DNA of 64,000 nucleotides, from the NCBI RefSeq assembly GCF_013387465.1, contig NZ_VYGV01000016.1, forward strand, positions 430,872 to 494,871, read 5' to 3'. Each line of letters starts with the position of its first letter. Position 1 is the stretch's first letter. The notes below the pieces were generated by a model. That model had not been told where the DNA came from. It did not search any database and was given only the letters and a program-made list of their open reading frames with translations. The DNA comes from Hydrogenophaga aromaticivorans. GTDB taxonomy: Bacteria > Pseudomonadota > Gammaproteobacteria > Burkholderiales > Burkholderiaceae_C. Made by a program: the position numbers and the translations under genes. This document shows positions 35,295 through 42,169 of the stretch, piece after piece.

Positions 35295-36209
35295 TCAACC
35301 GGGCGTTGGGGGGTGATCGGCGCCACAGGTCTCCAGAACCACCCGGCGCAACCACATGTGTGCCGGGTCCGCCTGTTGCCGCGGATGCCAGAACAGGGAA
35401 ATGGAGAACGCCGGCACGGGAAATGGCAGCTCGAAGCTGTGCAGGTCGCCGCGCAGGTTTTGTGTGTGGCGCTCGGGCACGCAGGCGATCAGGTCGGTGC
35501 CGCGTGCGAGCGCCAAGGCTGCCACGAAGCCGCTGGTGATGGTCACCACCTTGCGCTGCCATCCGAGGGGTGCCAGCGCATCGTCGACCGGGCCACCGAC
35601 CACGCCGCGGCGGGACACGGCGATGTGGCGACTCTGGGCGAATTGTTCTGTCGTGATGGACGTTTCGTGTTGCAGCGGATGCCCGTGGTGCACCACGCCG
35701 ATCCAGCGGTCGCGGAACAGGGCCTGCACGTGGATTTCCGGCCCCATCGTGGCGCCCACCACCCCGGTTTCCAGATCGACCGCTCCATCCCGCAGCGCCG
35801 TGCTGCTCTTGTCGGGTTTCTGCACAAAACACAGGCGCACATTCGGCGCCTCTTCGGCGACACGCTGGATCAGCGCTGCGCCGAAGTTTTCGACAAACCC
35901 CTCACTGCTGCGCAGCGTGAACATCCTGGCCAGTTCGCTCAGCTTGAGGGCGTTCAGGGGGCGCAACACCGCCTCGATCTCCTGCACCAAGGGGCCGATG
36001 CGTTCGCGCAGTTCCAGCGCGCGGGGCGTGGGCACCAGGCCGCGCCCGGCCCGGACCAGCAGCGGGTCCCCTGTGGTCTCTCGCAGGCGGGCCAACGCGC
36101 GACTCATCGCCGAGGGGCTCAGCTTCAGCCGTTGGGCGGCGCGGGCGACGTGCTGCTCGGACAGCAGCACGTCCAGGGTCAACAGCAGGTTGAAGTCGAG
36201 CGGGGTCAT
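35295..36209 (-). CDS. LysR-family regulator of module 1
   Basis: A 304-residue regulator from ATG 36209 (MTPLDFN); an upstream in-frame extension lacks family similarity. HTH ~8-65: LTLDVLLSEQHVARAAQRLK then LSPSAMSRALARLRETTGDP. Effector domain ~90-295, with MFTLRSSEGFVENFGAALIQ and PERHTQNLRGDLHSFELPFP. Long blocks are near identical to the LysR at 61834 (for example DPLLVRAGRGLVPTPRAL). It is divergent from an MFS gene. A hairpin (CGCCCG/CGGGCG, 35287-35305) overlaps its end. Confidence 0.93.
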   Translation of the reverse strand: MTPLDFNLLLTLDVLLSEQHVARAAQRLKLSPSAMSRALARLRETTGDPLLVRAGRGLVPTPRALELRERIGPLVQEIEAVLRPLNALKLSELARMFTLRSSEGFVENFGAALIQRVAEEAPNVRLCFVQKPDKSSTALRDGAVDLETGVVGATMGPEIHVQALFRDRWIGVVHHGHPLQHETSITTEQFAQSRHIAVSRRGVVGGPVDDALAPLGWQRKVVTITSGFVAALALARGTDLIACVPERHTQNLRGDLHSFELPFPVPAFSISLFWHPRQQADPAHMWLRRVVLETCGADHPPTPG

Positions 36210-36236
36210 GCCGGAAACATAGCACGCAGGCCCCAC

Positions 36237-36285
36237 ACATGGCGTTGGCTGCATGGGTTGATTGCGCGGCACGCGCCTTCCGCCA
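36237..36285. promoter_or_regulatory. Conserved LysR-MFS intergenic element, module 1
   Basis: Read toward the LysR gene, the element is TGGCGGAAGGCGCGT (36285-36271), 25 bases, ACGCCATGT (36245-36237), then 27 bases to the LysR ATG. The same two blocks occur with identical spacings at module 2 (61758-61806). It is the likely site of LysR binding and the promoters of both genes. Confidence 0.6.
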
Positions 36286-36333
36286 GCACGACCCGCTCCC
36301 TAGCATCGGGTGATCCTTTTTCCGAAGCCCGAC

Positions 36334-37794
36334 ATGTCTCTTCCTACCTCCCTCGAAGCGATCCCCGCCACCGCCGCCACCCCCTCGGCACCGGCCCTGA
36401 ACCGCGTGCTGTTCAGTCTGTCTCTGTCGATGCTGCTGTCTTCTTTGGGCACCAGCATTGCCAACGTGGCCCTGCCCACCCTGGCGCAGGCGTTTTCCGC
36501 GTCGTTTCAGGCGGTGCAATGGGTGGTGCTGGCCTACCTGCTGACCGTCACGGTGGTCATCGTGACGGTGGGCCGTCTGGGCGACCTCGTGGGCCGGCGC
36601 CGGCTCATGCTCTGGGGTCTGGGGGTGTTCACGCTGGCTTCGCTCGCGGGCGGTGCCTCAACCACGCTCTGGCAGTTGATCGCCGCCCGGGTGGTTCAGG
36701 GTCTGGGTGCCGCCACCATGATGGCGCTGAGCATGGCCCTGGTCAGCGAGCGGGTGCCCAAGCAACAGGTGGGCAGCGCCATGGGGTTGCTGGGGACCGT
36801 GTCTGCGTTGGGCACCGCGTTGGGCCCCACCCTGGGCGGCCTGTTGATCGGCGTCTGCGGCTGGAACGCGGTGTTCTGGATCAACGTGCCGCTGGGACTG
36901 GTGGCGCTGACGATGGCCTACCGCCACCTGCCGCCCGATCCAGCGGCCACCGCCGCCAAGCCCGTGCGCTTCGACCTCGTCGGCATGGTGCTGCTGGCGC
37001 TCAGCCTGGCGGCCTATTCCCTGGCCATGACGCTCGGGCGCGGCGCGTTCGGCCCCCTCAACGCGGGCCTGTTGCTCCTGGCCTTGCTGGGTCTGGGCGC
37101 CTTTGTCTTCGCCGAGACCCGGGTAGCAGCACCTTTGGTGCCGTTGGCGACGTTCCGCCACCCGGTGATGGCCACGGGCTTTGCGGCGAGCGCGCTGGTC
37201 ACCACCGTGGTGATGGCGACCCTGGTGGTGGGGCCGTTCTACCTGGTGGGCGCGCTCCAGCTGGACGCCATGCACATGGGGCTGGTGATGTCGGTCGGCC
37301 CGGCCGTGGCCGCCGTGTTCGGCGCGCCGGCTGGCCGCCTGGTGGACAGTGTGGGCTCGCAGCCGGTGGGCGCGGCGGGGCTGGTCACCATGTTCCTGGG
37401 CGCCGCCACGCTGCCGATCGCGGCCACCACCTGGGGCGCCGCCGGCTACGCGGGCGCGCTCGGCCTCATCACGGCGGGCTACGCCACCTTCCAGTCGGCC
37501 AACAACACGGCTGTGATGGCCCGCGCCACAGCGGACCAACGGGGTGTGGTGTCGGGCCTGCTCAACCTGTCGCGCAACCTGGGCCTGATCACAGGGGCAT
37601 CCGCCATGGGGGCGGTATTCGGCTTCGGCGCTTCAACAAGCCTGGTGGCCACGGCGAGCGCGCAACAGCTGACGGCGGGCCTGCACCTCACGTTTCTCGT
37701 GGCGGCGGCATTGGTGGCATTGGGCGGTGTGCTCACCTGGCTGGGCGTTACCGCTTCGCGTCGCATCACACCGCCTGCAGAGGCCCAGGCTTGA
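36334..37794 (+). CDS. MFS drug-efflux-type transporter (DHA2-like), module 1
   Basis: A 486-residue transporter from ATG 36334. Motif A is GRLGDLVGRRRLMLWGLGVF, motif C is GLLGTVSALGTALGPTLGGL, and VVQGLGAATMMALSMALVSE lies between; these are typical of EmrB/QacA-type exporters, with about fourteen helices. It is a paralogue of the transporter at 60459 (SLGTSIANVALPTLAQAF versus SLGTSMANVSLPSLTQAF). The divergent LysR probably controls it in response to the exported compound. No membrane-fusion or outer-membrane partner is adjacent. Confidence 0.92.
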   Translation: MSLPTSLEAIPATAATPSAPALNRVLFSLSLSMLLSSLGTSIANVALPTLAQAFSASFQAVQWVVLAYLLTVTVVIVTVGRLGDLVGRRRLMLWGLGVFTLASLAGGASTTLWQLIAARVVQGLGAATMMALSMALVSERVPKQQVGSAMGLLGTVSALGTALGPTLGGLLIGVCGWNAVFWINVPLGLVALTMAYRHLPPDPAATAAKPVRFDLVGMVLLALSLAAYSLAMTLGRGAFGPLNAGLLLLALLGLGAFVFAETRVAAPLVPLATFRHPVMATGFAASALVTTVVMATLVVGPFYLVGALQLDAMHMGLVMSVGPAVAAVFGAPAGRLVDSVGSQPVGAAGLVTMFLGAATLPIAATTWGAAGYAGALGLITAGYATFQSANNTAVMARATADQRGVVSGLLNLSRNLGLITGASAMGAVFGFGASTSLVATASAQQLTAGLHLTFLVAAALVALGGVLTWLGVTASRRITPPAEAQA

Positions 37795-38010
37795 ACCGTG
37801 GACTGGGCGGGCGTCCGTCTGCCACCGAGCGCCCGATCCAGGTCGAGGGCGAACGATGCCTTTGACGTGCGGTTCAGATGCTGTGGATCAAAAAGTATTG
37901 GATATCGATCCTGACAGTTCGATTTTTCGATTCCAGTAGTCAAATCTGACCTCGGATACCTGCGCCCATCCCACCATCGCGCCATGTTCAACAACCCATC
38001 GAGGTTTCAC

Positions 38011-38514
38011 ATGGCCAGCAGCCCCCGTTCCCCCCTCATCGTGATGCGCGACACCCGTGCCTGGCAGCTCCAGGTCTGGGTGTCGTTTGGCCTCGCGGTC
38101 TTTCTCTGCGCCACCGGCCTGGCCTACCTGCCGGGGCAGGCGCTGGACCGAGCGTTCATGGTGATGGGCTATGTGTTCTGCCTGTCCACGGTGTTCGTGT
38201 TGTCCAAGGCGGTGCGCGACACGCAGAAAGCCAGCCTCACGGGTGAGGCCGAGACGCCGATGTGGCGCCTGGTGGTCTGGGGCGGTTTTGCGGTGGCGAT
38301 GGGGCTCACGCTCTGGGGACTGCTGCGCATGCAGATCGATGAGACCTACAAGGCTTACCTGGGCGTGAGCTGGCTGTACCTGGTGACGTCGGCGTTCACG
38401 CTGGCCAAGACGCTGCGCGACCGCCACGAGGCGGACCTGGCCGAGGCGCATGTGGCGGGCCGTCAGCAGGCACTGGCCGAACGCTCGGTGGCTCCTGCTC
38501 AGGCGGCGGCCTGA
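38011..38514 (+). CDS. YiaA/YiaB-family inner-membrane protein
   Basis: Started at ATG 38011 (167 residues), which has GAGG six bases upstream; ATG 37984 would add nine residues without such a site. Four helices in two YiaAB two-helix repeats: LQVWVSFGLAVFLCATGLAY ... FVLSKAVRDTQ and LVVWGGFAVAMGLTLWGLLR ... LAKTLRDRHEA. The repeated K-x-x-RD motif sits after each helix pair. The function of YiaA/YiaB is unknown. It leads a same-strand cluster of three further genes, and a second YiaA protein closes the cluster on the other strand. The 216-bp gap before it shows a short A/T-rich promoter-like stretch only. Confidence 0.85.
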   Translation: MASSPRSPLIVMRDTRAWQLQVWVSFGLAVFLCATGLAYLPGQALDRAFMVMGYVFCLSTVFVLSKAVRDTQKASLTGEAETPMWRLVVWGGFAVAMGLTLWGLLRMQIDETYKAYLGVSWLYLVTSAFTLAKTLRDRHEADLAEAHVAGRQQALAERSVAPAQAAA

Positions 38515-38571
38515 AGCGGCTTCTCTTTCCCCTCTTTCTATTGACCCAGTTTCCTTTTCAGGAGCATTGAC

Positions 38572-39030
38572 ATGACACGTTCTTTTCTGACCAAGACTTT
38601 TCTCGCCGCCGGCCTGGCGCTGGCTTTGGCCGCCGGTCCGGCGCGGGCGCAGAGCGAGGCTTCGCTGGTGCTGTCGGCTTTGCCGGTCGCCTCGGTGGTG
38701 GGTGTGGCGGGCAGTGCCGCGGCGGGCGCCGTGGCGGTGAGCGCGCTGCCGGTGGCGCTCACGGTGAGTGGCGCGGTGCTGGTGGTGAAAACGGTCGAGG
38801 TGTCGGCGCGCGGCACGGTGATCGTGCTGGAGCGGGCGTCCGACGGCGCGCGGGCCAGTGTGGAGTTGACGGGGCGCGCCGCCTCGGGCGTGGCGGCCAG
38901 CGTGGGCACGGCGGTGGTGGTGAGCGTGATCGGCACGGGCGTGCTGCTCTCGGCGGCGGGCGAGGTGCTGTGCTTCATCCCCAACGAACTCGGTCGCGCG
39001 CTGCTCCACAACGAACGCATCACCTATTAA
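38572..39030 (+). CDS. Exported hydrophobic protein of unknown function
   Basis: A 152-residue protein with a clear signal peptide (1-26; LAAGLALALAAGPARAQS). The mature part is rich in Ala, Val, Gly and Ser, with two hydrophobic segments (~36-72 and ~107-133) that could be membrane helices or beta-prone. It ends VLCFIPNELGRALLHNERITY. A well-placed AGGAGC precedes the ATG. I recognise no domain. It lies 57 bp after the YiaAB gene and 18 bp before the DUF2145 gene, so it is part of this operon. Confidence 0.72.
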   Translation: MTRSFLTKTFLAAGLALALAAGPARAQSEASLVLSALPVASVVGVAGSAAAGAVAVSALPVALTVSGAVLVVKTVEVSARGTVIVLERASDGARASVELTGRAASGVAASVGTAVVVSVIGTGVLLSAAGEVLCFIPNELGRALLHNERITY

Positions 39031-39048
39031 TAGAGAGTGAAGCTCACC

Positions 39049-39858
39049 ATGAAGAAGACGTTTCAAGCGATTCCCACCGCGCTGGCCCTGGCCGCCGCGC
39101 TGCTGATGGCGCCCACCGCGCACGCTGGCCGCTCCTGCGAGCAGCGGGCCATGACGCCGCAGACACTGACGCAGGGTCTGGCGCTGGCGCAGCAGACGGC
39201 GCAGGCGCTGGACGCGGAGTTCGCCCGCAGCGGCGCGCGTGTGGTGGTGCTGGGCCGTGCGGGGCAGGACCTGGGCAAGTACCAGCTGCGTTACTCGCAC
39301 CTGGGCTGGGCCTATAAAACGACCGAAGGGCCGTGGCGCGTGTTGCACAAGCTCAACCAGTGCGGCACATCCACCGGTTCCATCTACCGCCAGGGCCTGG
39401 GCGAGTTTTTTCTGGACGACTTGTGGCGCCACGAGGCGGTGTGGTCGGTGCCCGCGCCCGCGCTGCAGGCGCCGCTGCTCGCGTTGCTGACCGACCCGGC
39501 GCGCAGCCTGCGCCTGCACGAGCGCGACTACAACATGGTGGCCTACGCCTGGGGCATGCGCTACCAGCAGTCCAACCAGTGGGCGCTGGAGACCATGGCG
39601 ATGGCGGCCGAGCCGGGCGTCACGAGTCGCGCACAGGCCCAAGCCTGGCTGGGCTTCAAGGGTTACCAGCCCAGCACGCTGCGCCTGGGTGCGCTCACGC
39701 GGCTGGGCGCGAGCGCCAGTTCGGCGCACATCCGCTTCGACGACCACCCGAATCACAAGCGCTTCTCCGACCGCGTCGAAACCGTGACGGTGGATTCGGT
39801 GCTGGACTGGCTGGCGCGCACGGGCCTGGGCTCGGCGCCGCAACGGATCGTGCTGTGA
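39049..39858 (+). CDS. DUF2145-family exported protein
   Basis: A 269-residue protein from ATG 39049; GTG 39037 is an in-frame alternative four codons upstream. Signal peptide 1-25 (ALLMAPTAHAGRS). DUF2145 features: YSHLGWAYKTTEGPWRVLHK, LNQCGTSTGSIYRQGLGEFF, NMVAYAWGMRYQQSNQWALE and the C-terminal FDDHPNHKRFSDRVETVTVD. The pattern of conserved Cys, His and Asn (YSHLGW, HERDYN, QSNQWALE) resembles NlpC/P60-like or transglutaminase-type enzymes acting on the cell wall, but I cannot establish a catalytic triad. Co-directional with its neighbours. Confidence 0.85.
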   Translation: MKKTFQAIPTALALAAALLMAPTAHAGRSCEQRAMTPQTLTQGLALAQQTAQALDAEFARSGARVVVLGRAGQDLGKYQLRYSHLGWAYKTTEGPWRVLHKLNQCGTSTGSIYRQGLGEFFLDDLWRHEAVWSVPAPALQAPLLALLTDPARSLRLHERDYNMVAYAWGMRYQQSNQWALETMAMAAEPGVTSRAQAQAWLGFKGYQPSTLRLGALTRLGASASSAHIRFDDHPNHKRFSDRVETVTVDSVLDWLARTGLGSAPQRIVL

Positions 39859-39904
39859 GCGGGGTCACAATCGCTTGGATATCTTTCTCTTGGAGGGAAA
39901 CAAC

Positions 39905-41011
39905 ATGAGCAAGACCCTGCGTCTGTCCGAAAAGTGGTTCCACCGCGGCCTGTGGCTGGTGGCGTTCCTGTTTGCCTGGTTCCTGACCGGGCTGGGCAGC
40001 ACCATCGTGGGTGATCTGCCGCAGGTGGAGCAGACCCGCTCGCTGGAAGACTTCATGGACCCGCAGCGCACGCCCGCGCTCAAGGACTCCATCAAAACAG
40101 CAGAGCGTGCGGCCGAGGAAGCACAGGCCGAGCTGGAGCAGGCGCAGCTCAAGCTGCAGACGGCGCGCGCCGACAACCGCGCGGCACGCGAGACTTTCGA
40201 CAACTGGCTGGCCACGCGCAGCGTGACGCAGCGTTCGGAACAGGACGACGAGGTGCTGGTGCGCACGCGCGAGCTGGACGGCCTGCGGCAGGCCGAACGC
40301 GCGGCGTTCTCGGCGGTCGAGCGGCAGCAGCAGGCGGCGCTGGACGCGCGCCAGGCGCAGGAACGCGCGCAGGCCGAACTGCGAAGCCTGCAGAACGATG
40401 CCCGTGGCGCCTTTGTGGAGGCGCAGCGCGCGCAGGAGCTGCGCGTGTTCGGCTACCGCCTGGCGCTCACGCTGCCCTTGCTGGTGCTGGCCGGCTACCT
40501 GTTCAAGAAACACCGCAAGGGCTCGTCGTGGCCGTTCGTGTGGGGTTTCATCTTCTTCGCGCTGTTCGCGTTCTTCGTGGAGCTGGTGCCTTACCTGCCG
40601 AGCTACGGCGGCTATGTGCGCTACATCGTGGGCATCGTTCTCACGGTGATCGGCGGGCGCTATGCGATCCAGGCGCTGCAGCGCTACCTGGAGCGGCAGA
40701 AGCTCGCCGAAGCGCAGCCGGCCCAGACGCGCCAGCGCGAGATGGACTACGACCAGGCGCAGGCGCGCATGACTAAGAACATCTGCCCGGGCTGCGAGCG
40801 CACGGTCGACATGAAAGACGGCAAGACCGACTTCTGCCCGCACTGCGGCCTGTGCTTGTTCGACCACTGCGGGCACTGCAGCACGCGCAAGAACGCGTTT
40901 GCTCGCTACTGCTTCTCGTGTGGGGCGTCGGCGAAGGAGCCGGCTTCAGAGCCGGTGAACGCCTCGGCGGACCTGCCGCCGAAAGCGCCTGACGGTGTCG
41001 CGGCCGCCTGA
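39905..41011 (+). CDS. Coiled-coil membrane protein with double zinc ribbon
   Basis: A 368-residue protein from ATG 39905 after TTGGAGGG. Order: membrane helix 1 (~14-34), a long Ala/Glu/Gln-rich coiled coil (~60-180), helices 2 (~183-200), 3 (~209-229) and 4 (~240-256), then two zinc ribbons: Cys294/297 with Cys311/314, and Cys322/325 with Cys336/339. The coiled coil is probably periplasmic and the ribbons cytoplasmic. I know no function for this architecture. It completes the YiaAB-exported-DUF2145 gene row, and its stop is 24 bp from the stop of the converging yiaA-like gene. Confidence 0.8.
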   Translation: MSKTLRLSEKWFHRGLWLVAFLFAWFLTGLGSTIVGDLPQVEQTRSLEDFMDPQRTPALKDSIKTAERAAEEAQAELEQAQLKLQTARADNRAARETFDNWLATRSVTQRSEQDDEVLVRTRELDGLRQAERAAFSAVERQQQAALDARQAQERAQAELRSLQNDARGAFVEAQRAQELRVFGYRLALTLPLLVLAGYLFKKHRKGSSWPFVWGFIFFALFAFFVELVPYLPSYGGYVRYIVGIVLTVIGGRYAIQALQRYLERQKLAEAQPAQTRQREMDYDQAQARMTKNICPGCERTVDMKDGKTDFCPHCGLCLFDHCGHCSTRKNAFARYCFSCGASAKEPASEPVNASADLPPKAPDGVAAA

Positions 41012-41035
41012 GCGCAAAACCGTGGCGGGGCGGGC

Positions 41036-41479
41036 TTACTCGGCCGCTGCGCCGTCGAACTCGGGGTGGGCGCGGTTGAACTGCGCCACGTCGCGGATGT
41101 TCTTCTGCACCGCCACCGCGCCGAACAGCGCGAGCAGGAAGGCCATCGCGTAGAAGCCTTTTTCGCTGGCGGCCAGCGTCGCGTTCCACAGACCCACCGT
41201 CAGCAGGATCACCGCGATGCCCAGCGACACCCAGCACAGGCTGTAGTAGATGCCCGTGACGGGAATGCCCTCGATGCGGTCGCGCACCGACTTCTGCAGC
41301 GACACGGCAGAAAACAGGCCATACATCAGCAGCGTGAAGTAATAGCCCTTTTCGTTGAGCTGCATCTCGGCGTTCCACAGGCCCAGCAGGTAGACCACGG
41401 CCCCGACCAGCAGGGCGGCCCAGGAGGCACCGATGAAAGCGCCGGTGGGGCGCTGGGCGACGTAGGCGGGAGCGGGCAT
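41036..41479 (-). CDS. YiaA-family inner-membrane protein
   Basis: A 147-residue protein from ATG 41479 with TGGAGGA upstream. Four helices in two YiaAB repeats: [20 protein letters not shown] ... [12 protein letters not shown] and [20 protein letters not shown] ... [12 protein letters not shown]. It is closer in style to E. coli YiaA than the protein at 38011. It converges on the zinc-ribbon gene, placing two YiaA/B proteins at the ends of one cluster. Confidence 0.88.
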   Translation of the reverse strand: MPAPAYVAQRPTGAFIGASWAALLVGAVVYLLGLWNAEMQLNEKGYYFTLLMYGLFSAVSLQKSVRDRIEGIPVTGIYYSLCWVSLGIAVILLTVGLWNATLAASEKGFYAMAFLLALFGAVAVQKNIRDVAQFNRAHPEFDGAAAE

Positions 41480-41511
41480 GGGAATCCTCCAGAGTTGTTG
41501 GTGGCCGGACT

Positions 41512-41783
41512 TTACCGGATGCCTGTAACCATTTGTCGCTCCTCGCGCACCAGTCGCCACATGGCCCACAGACCCAGCACCGGGCCGAGCGCCAGCCAAG
41601 GCAGCAGTGCGCCCAGCGAAACCATTTCGGCCAGCGAGACGAACAGCAGGATGCTCACGATGGAGATGCCGAAGCCGATGCTGTTGGTGAGCGTGAGCAC
41701 GCTGCCCACGGCCTGTAGCGGCGCGTTGCGAGCGGTGAGGGTGGAGAACTGCGGTGAGTCGCCCGAGACGGTGATGCCCCATC
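41512..41783 (-). pseudogene. 3' fragment of an MFS transporter gene
   Basis: The frame encodes only the last ~85 residues of an MFS protein ([40 protein letters not shown]). It aligns without gaps, over about 241 bp (41541-41781), to the 3' end of the intact MFS gene at 49800 (49817-50057), with about 32 mismatches by hand count. Similarity stops abruptly at 41781. The rest of the gene is absent. Confidence 0.85.
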
Positions 41784-42169
41784 CGCCACACAAGACCTCA
41801 GGCCACGCCAATGGCGGCGAATTCGACTACAGCCACGCAGCTGGGACTCATGTGTGTTTGCGGTTCGATGAGCCCTCGCACAGTGCGAGCGACCTCAGCG
41901 ATGTTGGCGTCAACGCGGGCGACCGAATTGTCTTCAACTCACTGCCTGAGCGGTAGCCCAGTGGCCACATCCACTCACGCCAACTCGACGAAATGGCTGC
42001 TGTGGTCACGCTGAAGGCCGCCTCAAAGGCGATCGTTGACCGCGTGCGAAGCTGCCGTCGAGCGTATCCGTATGGCGTCAACGGATGGCGCTGACCAATC
42101 CTGAAATCACGGGTCATTGTGATCGTCTCGCTGTTGGAGTGCGAGCCTCCCGGCGCGCACAATACCCTC
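41784..42169. other. Gap with short degenerate reading frames
   Basis: No complete gene is visible in these 386 bp. Short stretches look coding, such as plus-strand GEFDYSHAAGTHVCLRFDEP (ending TAG ~41956) and minus-strand VARVDANIAEVARTVRGLIE (ending ~41798), but they are overlapping and broken. Composition is less GC-rich than the flanks. It looks like remnant DNA at the edge of the signalling island, and must hold the promoter of the kinase gene at 42170. Confidence 0.4.

Noticed and set aside
33049..35832. A long (927-codon) minus-strand open frame over the LplT-PlsC and LysR region
   Set aside because: It is antisense to strongly conserved membrane protein genes, is rich in His, Gln, Arg and Gly as such shadows are, and has no recognisable domain.
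41784..42169. A short transposase or other gene at the signalling-island edge
   Set aside because: The frames overlap, are broken and match no family I know; I listed the stretch as remnant DNA only.
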